Notes: generated from the sequence alone by a model not told the origin. Counted from the stretch's first letter, positions 27,546-35,774 are shown. The stretch: DNA of 64,000 nt from Pedobacter lusitanus (GCF_040026395.1 NZ_CP157278.1:2108001-2172000); one strand, 5' to 3'. Translations and numbers: made by a program.

Positions 27546-28079
27546 ATGATAGAAGAAGAAGTAATACTTGTAGATAAAACTGATCAGCCTGTAGGAACCA
27601 TGCCTAAACTACAAGCCCATATAGAAGGCAAACTTCACAGGGCTTTCTCAGTCTTTATTTTTAACTATTCGGGAGAACTTTTATTACAGCAAAGGGCTTT
27701 TGATAAATATCATTCCGGAGGTAAATGGACAAATACATGCTGCAGCCATCCTTTTCCGGGAGAAAAGACCTTATCCGCAGCAAAAAGAAGATTAAAAGAA
27801 GAAATGGGTATGGAATGTACATTAAAACCAGCATTTAGTTTTTCTTATAAAACTGAATTTGAAAATGGTCTGATAGAAAATGAATATGATCATGTTTACT
27901 TTGGTTTGTCTGATGATTTACCTCAGCCAAATCCGAAGGAAGTGGCAAACTTCAGTTACATCAAAATGGAAGAACTTGAATCCAGACTCGCCGACGAAGG
28001 TAAAAAATATACCGAATGGCTAAAAATATGCTTTAAAGAAGTTATGGCACATTACAAAAAATTTCAGATCAATGATTAG
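27546..28079 (+). CDS. idi: Isopentenyl-diphosphate delta-isomerase, type 1
   Basis: 177 residues with a Nudix-type fold. The active-site region TNTCCSHPFPGE carries the conserved Cys, and AKRRLKEEMGM with later ENEYDHVYFG supplies the metal-binding and catalytic Glu residues. It interconverts IPP and DMAPP, raising the precursor for geranylgeranyl diphosphate. Its end overlaps crtZ by 8 bp. Confidence 0.94.
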   Translation: MIEEEVILVDKTDQPVGTMPKLQAHIEGKLHRAFSVFIFNYSGELLLQQRAFDKYHSGGKWTNTCCSHPFPGEKTLSAAKRRLKEEMGMECTLKPAFSFSYKTEFENGLIENEYDHVYFGLSDDLPQPNPKEVANFSYIKMEELESRLADEGKKYTEWLKICFKEVMAHYKKFQIND

Positions 28080-28548
28080 CTGGATTATTTATTTACTGAT
28101 TACAACCGGCACCTTTATCTTTATGGAAGGAGTTGCCTGGTTTACACATAAATTTGTGATGCACGGGATACTTTGGGTATTGCATAAAGATCATCATCAA
28201 AAAAAACCGCATTTCTTTGAAAAGAATGATGCCTTTTTTTTAATATTTGCCACTCCCAGTATCCTGCTTTTCTTTTTTGGAGCAAGAAATGGATTCAACT
28301 GGATGTTTTATATCGGACTAGGCATATTATTGTACGGTATTGCTTATTTCACCATACATGACATAGTGATCCATCAGCGTTTCAAATGGTTTTCGCGAAG
28401 CAATAATAGCTATATTAAAACGATTGTAAGAGCACATAAGATGCATCATAAGCATCTGGACAAACATCATGGAGAATCATTCGGAATGTTGTTCGCAGCG
28501 CGAAAATACTGGCAGAAATCACAAAAAAGCAAAAATGAAGCACTTTGA
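28072..28548 (+). CDS. crtZ: Beta-carotene hydroxylase (CrtZ type)
   Basis: 158 residues, membrane-bound non-haem di-iron hydroxylase of the fatty-acid-hydroxylase superfamily. Histidine clusters are visible: HKFVMH at 26-31, HKDHH at 38-42, HDIVIH at 96-101 and HKMHHKH at 122-128. It adds 3-hydroxyls to the beta-ionone rings, so the end product is expected to be zeaxanthin. It overlaps idi by 8 bp and crtY by 14 bp. Confidence 0.93.
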   Translation: MISWIIYLLITTGTFIFMEGVAWFTHKFVMHGILWVLHKDHHQKKPHFFEKNDAFFLIFATPSILLFFFGARNGFNWMFYIGLGILLYGIAYFTIHDIVIHQRFKWFSRSNNSYIKTIVRAHKMHHKHLDKHHGESFGMLFAARKYWQKSQKSKNEAL

Positions 28549-29731
28549 TTATATCATTGCGGGTGGCGGATGCGCAGGGAGAAGTTTAGCTGTACGGATG
28601 TTACCTTATCTAAAGGCAACAAACAAGCATATACTGATCGTGGACAGAATAAACAAAAAGGACAACGACAAAACATGGTGCTTCTGGGAAAAACATGACG
28701 ATATATTTGAATCTGCTGTATATAGAAAATGGAATCAATTATACTTCTCCGGTAATTTAATCAGTCAGAAACTGGATATCAGTCCTTACAATTACAAGAT
28801 GATCCGTTCAGGTGACTTTTATGCACTAACTGATCAAAAAATATCAGGAGATGACCGTGTAAACACGATAGAGGGAAACGTTGAAATTTTATACACAGAA
28901 AATGATCTCGCCTATGCGGTTATAGATGGGGTAAAATTCAGTGCAGATTATATATTTTCCAGTATTCCGCAAGCTCAGAAAAAAGAACCCGGTATTTATC
29001 AGTATTTGTTACAGCATTTCCAGGGATGGGTTATACAAACTGACAGTGAAATATTCAGTCCTGAATGTGCTACACTAATGGATTTCAATACTTCTCAGGA
29101 TGCAGGTACTTCATTTATCTATGTATTACCCCTGGCTCCGGATAGTGCTCTGGTAGAATACACGGTTTTTTCCGGGCAGGTACTTGCAAGACAGGAATAT
29201 ACCGCAGCTTTGAAACAGTATATCCGCGAACAGCTGAATTGTGAACATTATACTATTAAAGAAGAGGAATACGGTGTAATCCCCATGTCTGACCACCCTG
29301 TCAGCAAACAAGAAGGTCGTATCGTTTATCTGGGTACAGCCGGTGGATTTACAAAAGGCTCAACCGGTTATACCTTTCGTTTTATACAAAAACATACAAC
29401 AGCAATAGTTAAACAGCTATCCAAATCAGGTAATCCTTACATTTCATCTCTGTTTTCTGATAGATTTAATACTTATGATGCTATACTTCTGCATTTATTA
29501 GATAGCAGACGTCTTTCCGGTAAAGAAATCTTTTCGGCAATGTTTAAAAAAAATCAAGCTGTACAAATATTGAAGTTTCTGGACAATGAAACCTCAATTA
29601 TTGAAGAACTAAAGATTTTCAGCACCCTCCATAAAAAAGAATTTTTACTTGCTTTATTAAGCCGTACTTTAAAACTGATGAAACCAGTACATCCATTTAA
29701 GGCACAGGAATCAAACAGGAATCGGCAGTAA
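28535..29731 (+). CDS. crtY: Lycopene beta-cyclase (CrtY type)
   Basis: 398 residues from the ATG at 28535, which directly precedes the dinucleotide site DYIIAGGGCAGRSLA. The 66-base upstream extension inside crtZ is in a shadow frame and lacks family similarity. Motifs include DNDKTWCFWE and PMSDHPV, followed by GTAGGFTKGSTGYTF, as in bacterial lycopene cyclases. It cyclises lycopene to beta-carotene. It is the last gene of the operon; no geranylgeranyl diphosphate synthase gene is present in the window. Confidence 0.93.
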   Translation: MKHFDYIIAGGGCAGRSLAVRMLPYLKATNKHILIVDRINKKDNDKTWCFWEKHDDIFESAVYRKWNQLYFSGNLISQKLDISPYNYKMIRSGDFYALTDQKISGDDRVNTIEGNVEILYTENDLAYAVIDGVKFSADYIFSSIPQAQKKEPGIYQYLLQHFQGWVIQTDSEIFSPECATLMDFNTSQDAGTSFIYVLPLAPDSALVEYTVFSGQVLARQEYTAALKQYIREQLNCEHYTIKEEEYGVIPMSDHPVSKQEGRIVYLGTAGGFTKGSTGYTFRFIQKHTTAIVKQLSKSGNPYISSLFSDRFNTYDAILLHLLDSRRLSGKEIFSAMFKKNQAVQILKFLDNETSIIEELKIFSTLHKKEFLLALLSRTLKLMKPVHPFKAQESNRNRQ

Positions 29732-29736
29732 ATAAG

Positions 29737-30450
29737 CTATTCATAAAACGCAAGAATCTCATCACCAATGGCTTCTACCAGTTCAGGTTCAACACCATCC
29801 ATCTTCCATCCATGTTTTGCGTATCTGATCATACCCAGCGCCTGGTCGTTTAGTTCTACATCCAGCTGATAACAAATATCTTCTTCACAGGTATCGGGTA
29901 CAGGTACCCCCTCTCCCTTATACTTCTTGCCACCATATTCAAATTCAAGCGGTATGGGCTGTTTTTCCAGCTGCTCAATCATGTCCTTCAGAAAGGCGAT
30001 CAGGTGTTTACGTTGCGTTGTGCCGCTCAGATTCCATTTTTCTTTATCAGCACGCTTATGCGCCAGTTTGAATTTAAGACCATGCATCTCAGTTGAATAC
30101 TCGTTGGCATTTAACTTCTTCGCGTTCTGGTGAGACAAAATATACCAGTGATATTCAGTACCTTCAGGAACCCCACTGCCTTCGGGTGCATGCCCTTTGC
30201 GACGTTTAGTAACAGCATAGCTGATCTCCCAGAGATCCGGAGTTATCTTAGTTTCCTTCCAGTCACCCTGATCATAATTCCAATGGTGACTTCTGCCTAC
30301 CTGCATGCCCGTATACTGCCGGCCCTCAAATTTTTTAATAGAATCATATTGTCCGGAAGATTTTCTTTTTGAAGCTTTAGTGCCCCTTTTTTCTCCTGGT
30401 GAAGATCCCGCTGACTGTTCAGTACCTCTTGTTTTGAATGAAGTTGCCAT
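29737..30450 (-). CDS. Hypothetical protein, basic N-terminus (unknown function)
   Basis: 237 residues, no signal peptide. Residues 1-40 are Ser/Lys/Gly rich and probably disordered. The rest is a mixed alpha/beta region with VGRSHHWNYDQGDWKETK and EVSYAVTKRRKGHA-like blocks (exact residues WEISYAVTKRRKGHAPEGSG). I do not recognise a family. Its stop lies 5 bp from the stop of crtY, convergent. The shared stress motif lies about 90 bp upstream of its start, so it may belong to the stress regulon. Confidence 0.7.
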   Translation of the reverse strand: MATSFKTRGTEQSAGSSPGEKRGTKASKRKSSGQYDSIKKFEGRQYTGMQVGRSHHWNYDQGDWKETKITPDLWEISYAVTKRRKGHAPEGSGVPEGTEYHWYILSHQNAKKLNANEYSTEMHGLKFKLAHKRADKEKWNLSGTTQRKHLIAFLKDMIEQLEKQPIPLEFEYGGKKYKGEGVPVPDTCEEDICYQLDVELNDQALGMIRYAKHGWKMDGVEPELVEAIGDEILAFYE

Positions 30451-30538
30451 AATTAAATAATTTAATAGCGTTTAAACAACGGACACCGGGAGAAGTTTGC
30501 TGATATAATTACTAAAATCAGATCAGGTATTTCTGCAA

Positions 30539-30566
30539 TAAAAACACGTATTTACCACCAAAACAT
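30539..30566. promoter_or_regulatory. Shared stress motif, copy B (between hypothetical and DT-rich lipoprotein)
   Basis: Plus strand AAAAACACGTATTT is followed after 7 nt by AAACATC. Copy C at 35039 has the same two blocks with 8 nt between. It lies about 90 bp from the minus-strand start at 30450 and about 50 bp from the plus-strand start at 30611. Confidence 0.4.
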
Positions 30567-30610
30567 CCTCATCAATAGATTGTTAAAATCAAAACAATAA
30601 AAATTTAATT

Positions 30611-30823
30611 ATGAAAAAGATATATTTGATACTGACAGCCCTTGTGGTATTGCTAATTCCGGCATGTGGATCGGATAGGCAGAAAAAAAATGACACTACT
30701 CCTGTGGTAGCGGCGGATAGTATACAAACAGATACTACCAGTAACAATCGTAGCGCCGATACAACTAAACGGGACACCGGCAAATCAACTACCGATTCAG
30801 TTACTAAAAAAAATCCTAAATAA
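30611..30823 (+). CDS. Small Asp/Thr-rich lipoprotein
   Basis: 70 residues. Signal sequence with lipobox LIPAC (Cys19), then a low-complexity mature part rich in Asp, Thr, Ser and Lys (DTTSNNRSADTTKRDTGKST). It belongs to the many small Bacteroidota lipoproteins without known function. Its stop codon overlaps the ATG of a 27-residue micro-ORF (TAATG), suggesting translational coupling. Confidence 0.7.
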   Translation: MKKIYLILTALVVLLIPACGSDRQKKNDTTPVVAADSIQTDTTSNNRSADTTKRDTGKSTTDSVTKKNPK

Positions 30824-30906
30824 TGATTATTCCATTAGCCACCGCCTTGTTTATTATTATTCTTGCAGTTGTGCTAATCTTTCGGTTTAAAAAGCCGAAA
30901 GATTAG
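30823..30906 (+). CDS. 27-residue single-membrane-span micro-protein
   Basis: The ATG at 30823 overlaps the stop of the lipoprotein gene (TAATG). The product, MIIPLATALFIIILAVVL then IFRFKKPKD, is one hydrophobic helix with a basic tail, as in small membrane proteins that sit on partner proteins. Its last twelve codons lie within a stem of 18 perfect base pairs, so coding and structure overlap. It may be real or an accident of the hairpin. Confidence 0.4.
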   Translation: MIIPLATALFIIILAVVLIFRFKKPKD

Positions 30907-30912
30907 CACAAC
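30868..30912. repeat. 18-bp perfect inverted repeat overlapping the micro-ORF
   Basis: GTTGTGCTAATCTTTCGG (30868-30885) pairs exactly with CCGAAAGATTAGCACAAC (30895-30912), 9-nt spacer. No T-run follows on either strand. It lies between a plus-strand gene and the stop of a convergent minus-strand gene, so it may end both transcripts, possibly Rho-assisted, or stabilise an mRNA 3' end. Confidence 0.7.
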
Positions 30913-30957
30913 AAGCTAACATTAAAAACGATGTATTTATGCTTTTGAGAATGGCAA

Positions 30958-31275
30958 TTATTTCTTTGGCTCACGTCCAAATACTTTCCTTAATTCTTCT
31001 TTTGCATTTTCAAGCACCTTTTTCTGATCAGGGTCCAGGTTCTTTCCTGCCCTGTTAATATAAAAAGTCAGCATCGACATAGCTGACCGGTATGGACTTG
31101 ACTTCCTCCTGTCACTTTCCTCTGCAGATTGTTTTAGTGATTCAGCGATCTTTTTTGCATTTTTTGATTCAAAAATATTTTCCTTCAGATCAAGTGCATT
31201 ACTGTTTTGCGTAACGTCAGATGACCATTTGTCTGTCTCTGGTTGATGTGCTTTGGTGTTCTTCCGGGTTTTCAT
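30958..31275 (-). CDS. DUF3175 family protein
   Basis: 105 residues matching the DUF3175 pattern: KWSSDVTQNSNALDL, KIAESLKQSAEESDRRKSSP, then SAMSMLTFYINRAGKNL and ELRKVFG. Members are small basic proteins found beside stress genes in soil bacteria; the function is not known. It is a single gene between convergent and co-directional neighbours, 49 bp from the SDR operon end. Confidence 0.85.
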   Translation of the reverse strand: MKTRKNTKAHQPETDKWSSDVTQNSNALDLKENIFESKNAKKIAESLKQSAEESDRRKSSPYRSAMSMLTFYINRAGKNLDPDQKKVLENAKEELRKVFGREPKK

Positions 31276-31324
31276 TGGAATAAATTTGCTTTTTCGTAGT
31301 GATTATATTTTAATAATCCTCAAA

Positions 31325-32122
31325 TTATGAATCCTCAGCTGGCTTTTGTCCTTCGCCGGTTTGATGGGCCAGCATACTATCCGGCATTATATTGCTCAGA
31401 CCGGTTTTAACTTTATTCATAAAGCCGGATACCACTTTATCTTTTCCTGCCATCATAGCTTCATAACCATCTTTTGCCACATCAGCCGGATTAGCCATTG
31501 CGTCCCTATCATGCACAGACTTGCTATCAAGCATATCAGCCTTATTGAAAAAGTCGGTGTCAGTTACACCAGGAAGCAGTGCCGTGACCGTAATGCCAGT
31601 ATCTTTTAACTCTTCACGGATAGCTTCAGTAAAAGACAATACAAAAGCTTTGGTGCCATGATAAACTGATTGCCATGGCCCCGGACTTTTACTGGCTACA
31701 GATGCCAGGTTTAAAATCTTACCATAACCAACTGGCAGCATATCTTTTAAAAAAAGTTTGGTGAGAATAACCAGTGAAGAGATATTAAGATTGATAATAT
31801 CAAGTTCACGATCTATATCGGTATCCTTAAATTCACCATATATACCTTGCCCGGCATCGTTAACCAGAATCTGTACCGGTAATTTTAGTTTGGCTACTTC
31901 AGCATATACAGCAAAAGCATTTTCAGGATTAAACAGGTCTTTTGCAATGGTTAAAACTTCAATTCCGTACTGTTTAAATTCTAAAGCCCTGCTTGCTAAT
32001 TCCTGCTGATCACGGGCGACAATAATCAGGTTATACTGATCCCTGGCGAATAACTTTGCCAGCTCATAGCCAATACCACTGGTTGCCCCGGTAATCAGCG
32101 CATATTTTTTCAGCTCATTCAT
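31325..32122 (-). CDS. Short-chain dehydrogenase/reductase (classical SDR)
   Basis: 265 residues. The NAD(P) site TGATSGIG lies at 11-18. The structural motif is NDAG at 88-91, where most have NNAG. The catalytic pair Y154 and K158 is in YHGTK, with a Ser of the triad near 141. An Asn/Arg-rich start and R37 hint at NADP. It is the last gene of a five-gene minus-strand operon starting at 34979, 10 bp after the alcohol dehydrogenase. The substrate is not known. Confidence 0.9.
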   Translation of the reverse strand: MNELKKYALITGATSGIGYELAKLFARDQYNLIIVARDQQELASRALEFKQYGIEVLTIAKDLFNPENAFAVYAEVAKLKLPVQILVNDAGQGIYGEFKDTDIDRELDIINLNISSLVILTKLFLKDMLPVGYGKILNLASVASKSPGPWQSVYHGTKAFVLSFTEAIREELKDTGITVTALLPGVTDTDFFNKADMLDSKSVHDRDAMANPADVAKDGYEAMMAGKDKVVSGFMNKVKTGLSNIMPDSMLAHQTGEGQKPAEDS

Positions 32123-32132
32123 AATTTCACTA

Positions 32133-33299
32133 TTAAGGTTTCAATACGACTTTCACACAATCCTCTTCTTTTTCATCAAATATTTTATACCCATGAGAGA
32201 CTTCACTTAATGGCAGAGTATGAGAAATAATATCATCCAGTACAACTTTCTCTTCTCTGACCAGATCAATTAATTTATCAATATAATTCAGTACCGGTGC
32301 CTGTCCCTGCTTAATGGTAATTCCTTTATCAAAGATCCTGTGCAAAGGAAAATTATCATAAGGACTTCCGTAAACACCAAGAATGGAGACTGCCCCGCTT
32401 CTTCTGACAGCTTTAAAACACATCTCCAATACTTTTATACTCCCTTTTTCAAAATTAACGGTAGCCTTAACCCTATCCATAAAGGTGCGCTCGGGTTCAA
32501 AACCTACTGCATCAATGCAAACATCTGCACCTCTTCCCTGAGTCATCTCGCGGATTGCCTCTATTACATCTACCTGATGCGGGTTTAAAGTATCGACTTT
32601 GTTTACCCTTCGGGCCTTTTCCAGTCTGTAGTCCAGCGGATCAATAGCAATTACCCTGGATGCCCCGTTAATCCAGGCAGCTTTCTGAGCCATCAGACCT
32701 ACCGGACCAGAACCAAAAATGGCAACAACTTCTCCTCCTTTAAGCTGGGCCCAGTCTACTCCTGACCAGCCGGTAGGAAATATATCTGTCAGGAACAGCA
32801 CCTGTTCATCAGTAACGTGATCCGGAACTATTCTTGGGCTGACATCGGCATAAGGAACCCTTACATATTCAGCTTGTCCGCCGGCATAACCGCCATATAA
32901 ATCAGTATAACCAAATAAAGCTCCCCCTTTCTGATCCAATAAATCCCCGTTTGGACCATAGTGTTTATAATTGGAATTTTCACAATTGGGTGATGCGCCA
33001 TGATTACAAAAGAAACAATGACCACAAGCTATCGGAAAAGGAACGATCACGCGGTCACCCTTTTTCAGATGCTTAACGTCCCTTCCTATTTCTTCTACAA
33101 CACCCATAAATTCATGCCCCATAATCATATCTTCTACCTGTGGCACAGCACCACTTAAAATATGAAGATCAGACCCACAAATTGCGGTACTGGTAACTCT
33201 TAATATAATATCAGTTTCCAGTTCAATACGTGGATCTGCAACTGTTGCATAGCTGATATCTCCTGGTTTATGGAATACTGCTGCTTTCATAATTTTCAA
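32133..33299 (-). CDS. Zinc-dependent alcohol dehydrogenase (formaldehyde-dehydrogenase-like MDR)
   Basis: 388 residues of the medium-chain dehydrogenase family. Catalytic zinc ligands include C41 (CGSDLH) and H62/E63 (GHEFMG). The structural zinc lobe has C92, C95, C98 and C106 in CGHCFFCNHGASPNC. The cofactor loop reads FGSGPVG. Length and the long insert resemble glutathione-independent formaldehyde dehydrogenases. It is fourth in the stress operon, between two small genes and an SDR. Confidence 0.9.
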   Translation of the reverse strand: MKIMKAAVFHKPGDISYATVADPRIELETDIILRVTSTAICGSDLHILSGAVPQVEDMIMGHEFMGVVEEIGRDVKHLKKGDRVIVPFPIACGHCFFCNHGASPNCENSNYKHYGPNGDLLDQKGGALFGYTDLYGGYAGGQAEYVRVPYADVSPRIVPDHVTDEQVLFLTDIFPTGWSGVDWAQLKGGEVVAIFGSGPVGLMAQKAAWINGASRVIAIDPLDYRLEKARRVNKVDTLNPHQVDVIEAIREMTQGRGADVCIDAVGFEPERTFMDRVKATVNFEKGSIKVLEMCFKAVRRSGAVSILGVYGSPYDNFPLHRIFDKGITIKQGQAPVLNYIDKLIDLVREEKVVLDDIISHTLPLSEVSHGYKIFDEKEEDCVKVVLKP

Positions 33300-33322
33300 T
33301 TCAAAAGATGATGAATTTGTTT

Positions 33323-33604
33323 TTAACTATCCCGTGACACCAGTTTATGAAAGGTACTGGTTTCCCCGTCCGACTTTTTATCCTGATAAAGAAAGTCCAG
33401 ATTATCCTTCTCAAAATCTGTAAAGAATTCGTCCCAGGTAATTTCCGCCAGATCTTTGCTGTCACTATGTTCAGGAAAATGAATACGCAGGACTCCCTGA
33501 TCTCCATACTTTTCTGTTCCTTTGATTTTTGCCGGAACGCCACCGCGTTCATCGGCCCATTCCTGAATGGTTTTATGATTATGTGTTTGATTTGAAGTAC
33601 TCAT
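33323..33604 (-). CDS. Small conserved stress-associated protein (unknown function)
   Basis: 93 residues, cytosolic. Its pattern (TIQEWADERGGVPAKIKGTE, then GVLRIHFPEHS, ITWDEFFTDFE and LDFLYQDK) matches a widespread small family often mislabelled as glucan branching enzyme in annotations; I recall it from general-stress neighbourhoods. No enzyme motif is visible. It is third in the operon, with 23 and 18 bp gaps. Confidence 0.75.
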   Translation of the reverse strand: MSTSNQTHNHKTIQEWADERGGVPAKIKGTEKYGDQGVLRIHFPEHSDSKDLAEITWDEFFTDFEKDNLDFLYQDKKSDGETSTFHKLVSRDS

Positions 33605-33622
33605 AGTATAAATTATTAATGT

Positions 33623-33856
33623 TTATTGACCATCTGTTGCCTCATCATTGCCGGGCAAACCCGTTTCTTCGTTAAGCCTTGTTTCTTTTCCGTCTGCAAA
33701 TTCAATCTCTCCATTTGTATAATTTCCATCGCCCGGATTCCGTTTGTTATGGCTTCCCTCCTTAGTCTTATCTTTATTTTCCGGGGGAGGATTAGATTCT
33801 GTCCGGAATTTTTCCTTATTCAGTTCCTCTGATTGCTGATCTTTATGATTATCCAT
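33623..33856 (-). CDS. Small hydrophilic, probably disordered protein
   Basis: 77 residues from the ATG at 33856, chosen because it lies 10 bp after the upstream SDR gene; a longer frame would overlap that gene. The sequence is rich in Asn, Lys, Glu, Gly and Asp (NKEKFRTESNPPPENKDKTK) without hydrophobic core, like hydrophilins or desiccation-linked proteins (inference from composition only). It is second in the stress operon. Confidence 0.6.
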   Translation of the reverse strand: MDNHKDQQSEELNKEKFRTESNPPPENKDKTKEGSHNKRNPGDGNYTNGEIEFADGKETRLNEETGLPGNDEATDGQ

Positions 33857-33866
33857 AATATTTAGT

Positions 33867-34979
33867 TTAAGGTTGTCCATTTCCACCAGCAGCACCATAA
33901 ATCTGCCCGGTTGCAAAACTTGCATCATTTGCAGCCAGCTGTACATAGATAGATCCAAGTTCAGCAGGTTGCCCTGGTCTGCCTAAAGGAGAATCACCGC
34001 CAAAGTTTTTTAACTTCTCCTGCGTAGCACCTCCGCTAACCTGCAGCGCTGTCCAGATTGGTCCCGGAGCAACTCCATTGACACGAATTCCTTTTGGACC
34101 AAGTTGTTTGGCAAGTGATTTTACGAAATTCATGGTTGCTGCCTTGGTTTGCGCATAGTCATAAAGGTCAGGAGAGGGATCATAGGCTTGTACTGAAGTT
34201 GTTCCTATAATAACTGAGCCAGGTTGTAAATGCGGTAATGCAGCCCTGATGATCCAGAAGGGTGCGTAAATATTTGTCTTCATGGTCCAGTCAAATTGTT
34301 CAGTTGATATATCAAGTATAGACTGATGAGCCTGCTGTCTGCCGGCATTACTAACCAGAATATCAAGACCACCGAGGTTTTTAACTGCTTGTTCTACTAA
34401 ACGCTTACAGAATTCTTCTTCCCGCAGATCCCCTGGAATTGCCACCGCCTTTACCCCTTCTGCCTTCATCAGAGCAATCACCTCTTTTGCGTCAGGTTCT
34501 TCATCAGGCAGATAGTTAATCGCCACATCTGCACCTTCACGGGCATATGCAATTGCTGCAGCTCTTCCCATTCCTGAATCACCGCCTGTAATTAATGCTT
34601 TTCTTCCTTTTAAGCGTCCGCTTCCCTTATAACTCTGCTCTCCATGATCAGGCCGCGGATCCATTTTTCCAGCCAGACCAGGCCATGGCTGGGACTGACC
34701 TTTAAACGGTGGCTTCGGATATTTAATTGTAGGATCTTCTAACAGCTGTATTTTAAAAGGTTCCTCCCCGAATAAAGCAGAGGCTCCAAAAACAGGGCTG
34801 ACTGCGATACTTCCCAGGCCAGCCGCCAAACTACTGACGGCCAGTCTTCTTGTTATTTTGTTTTCTGGTTTTACAATAGCAGACAACGAATCATTTACCG
34901 GAGAACTCCCGCCGGTTTCATTTCCGGCTGATTGTTGTACCTGTTCTTTTTGCTCAATAGCTTTCCATTGATTTTCCAT
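33867..34979 (-). CDS. SDR oxidoreductase with N-terminal extension (YghA-like)
   Basis: 370 residues. The SDR core starts at about 125: cofactor site TGGDSGMG at 131-138, NAG at 211-213, catalytic Y275 and K279 in YAQTK. The proline-rich segment before the core (KYPKPPFKGQSQPWPG) is typical of the YghA/YdaD general-stress type. The odd part is residues 1-70, where TRRLAVSSLAAGLGSIAV (43-60) looks like a twin-arginine signal set unusually far from the start. It is the first gene of the five-gene operon. Confidence 0.88.
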   Translation of the reverse strand: MENQWKAIEQKEQVQQSAGNETGGSSPVNDSLSAIVKPENKITRRLAVSSLAAGLGSIAVSPVFGASALFGEEPFKIQLLEDPTIKYPKPPFKGQSQPWPGLAGKMDPRPDHGEQSYKGSGRLKGRKALITGGDSGMGRAAAIAYAREGADVAINYLPDEEPDAKEVIALMKAEGVKAVAIPGDLREEEFCKRLVEQAVKNLGGLDILVSNAGRQQAHQSILDISTEQFDWTMKTNIYAPFWIIRAALPHLQPGSVIIGTTSVQAYDPSPDLYDYAQTKAATMNFVKSLAKQLGPKGIRVNGVAPGPIWTALQVSGGATQEKLKNFGGDSPLGRPGQPAELGSIYVQLAANDASFATGQIYGAAGGNGQP

Positions 34980-35036
34980 AGCTTTTCTTTTAAAATGATG
35001 CTATAATAAACTCTGTACATGGCCTTTAGGTTTTCC

Positions 35037-35098
35037 GGAAAAACACGCTATTTTATAAAATAAACATCATTGATTATAGGGATTAATACGTGTTGTTT
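35037..35098. promoter_or_regulatory. Shared stress motif, copy C, upstream of the five-gene stress operon
   Basis: Plus strand GGAAAAACACGCTATTT at 35038-35054, followed by AAACATC, resembles copy B. A second related block, TTAATACGTGTTGTTT, lies in the other orientation at about 35083-35098. Together they sit 60-120 bp upstream of the operon start at 34979. The rest of the 282-bp gap to the next gene shows nothing clear. Confidence 0.4.
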
Positions 35099-35261
35099 AT
35101 CATGAGCAGAATATGATTATGCTATTGCATAATTTCTCCGGCACTTATAGCGAAGAACTTATTTGTGTTATAAGCATATTTCCAGGATCAGGATAAACTC
35201 TTCCGGAAAGATGAAGCTGCCCCATAAACCGGGACAACCTCTAAATCAGAAATCAGACTGA

Positions 35262-35774
35262 CTATGCTGTTACATTTGCTTCGCTCGTTGCTATTTCTGT
35301 AAGCAGACCGTCAGTATCTTTCTCTTCGGCCAAAGTTTCAGTTAATAATTCTTCAGCTTCATTATGCCCCATCAGTTTTGCATAAGTGACCAGACAGCCA
35401 TAGCTGGCAATTTCATAATGTTCTACTTTCTGAGCAGCAGCAATCAATGCTGCATCGGATGAAGGAGAGCCTTCAAAACTTTCCATAATTTCATCAGCCT
35501 CTTCCAGCAGGCCTTCCATCGCTTTACATTTTTTGCCCCGCGCTGTTAACCCAATGGAATCAAAAATCTGTTTTAAACGATCAATCTGACCTTCTGTTTG
35601 TTCATAATGAGTTTGAAAAGCATGCTTAAGTTTTTCACTGACTGCTCCGTCTGTCAGTTTTTTCAAACCTTTGAGTAATTGTTTTTCTGCACCTAAAATA
35701 TCTCTTAATTCATCAACAAATAGTTCATGAAGATGTGCATTGGACATGTTCTGTGATTGTGCTATAGTTGCCAT
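35262..35774 (-). CDS. Ferritin-like DUF892 protein (YciF/YciE type)
   Basis: 170 residues, helical. The N-terminal block HLHELFVDELRDILGAEKQL is the DUF892 signature. The later QKVEHYEIASYG carries the Glu/His pair of the ferritin-like di-metal site. YciF-type proteins accumulate under osmotic or stationary-phase stress. The gene stands alone upstream of the stress operon on the same strand. Confidence 0.92.
   Translation of the reverse strand: MATIAQSQNMSNAHLHELFVDELRDILGAEKQLLKGLKKLTDGAVSEKLKHAFQTHYEQTEGQIDRLKQIFDSIGLTARGKKCKAMEGLLEEADEIMESFEGSPSSDAALIAAAQKVEHYEIASYGCLVTYAKLMGHNEAEELLTETLAEEKDTDGLLTEIATSEANVTA

Noticed and set aside
33301..33552. Minus-strand 83-residue ORF overlapping the 93-residue stress protein
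   Set aside because: It is in a different frame of a gene with strong family-like sequence and so is a shadow.
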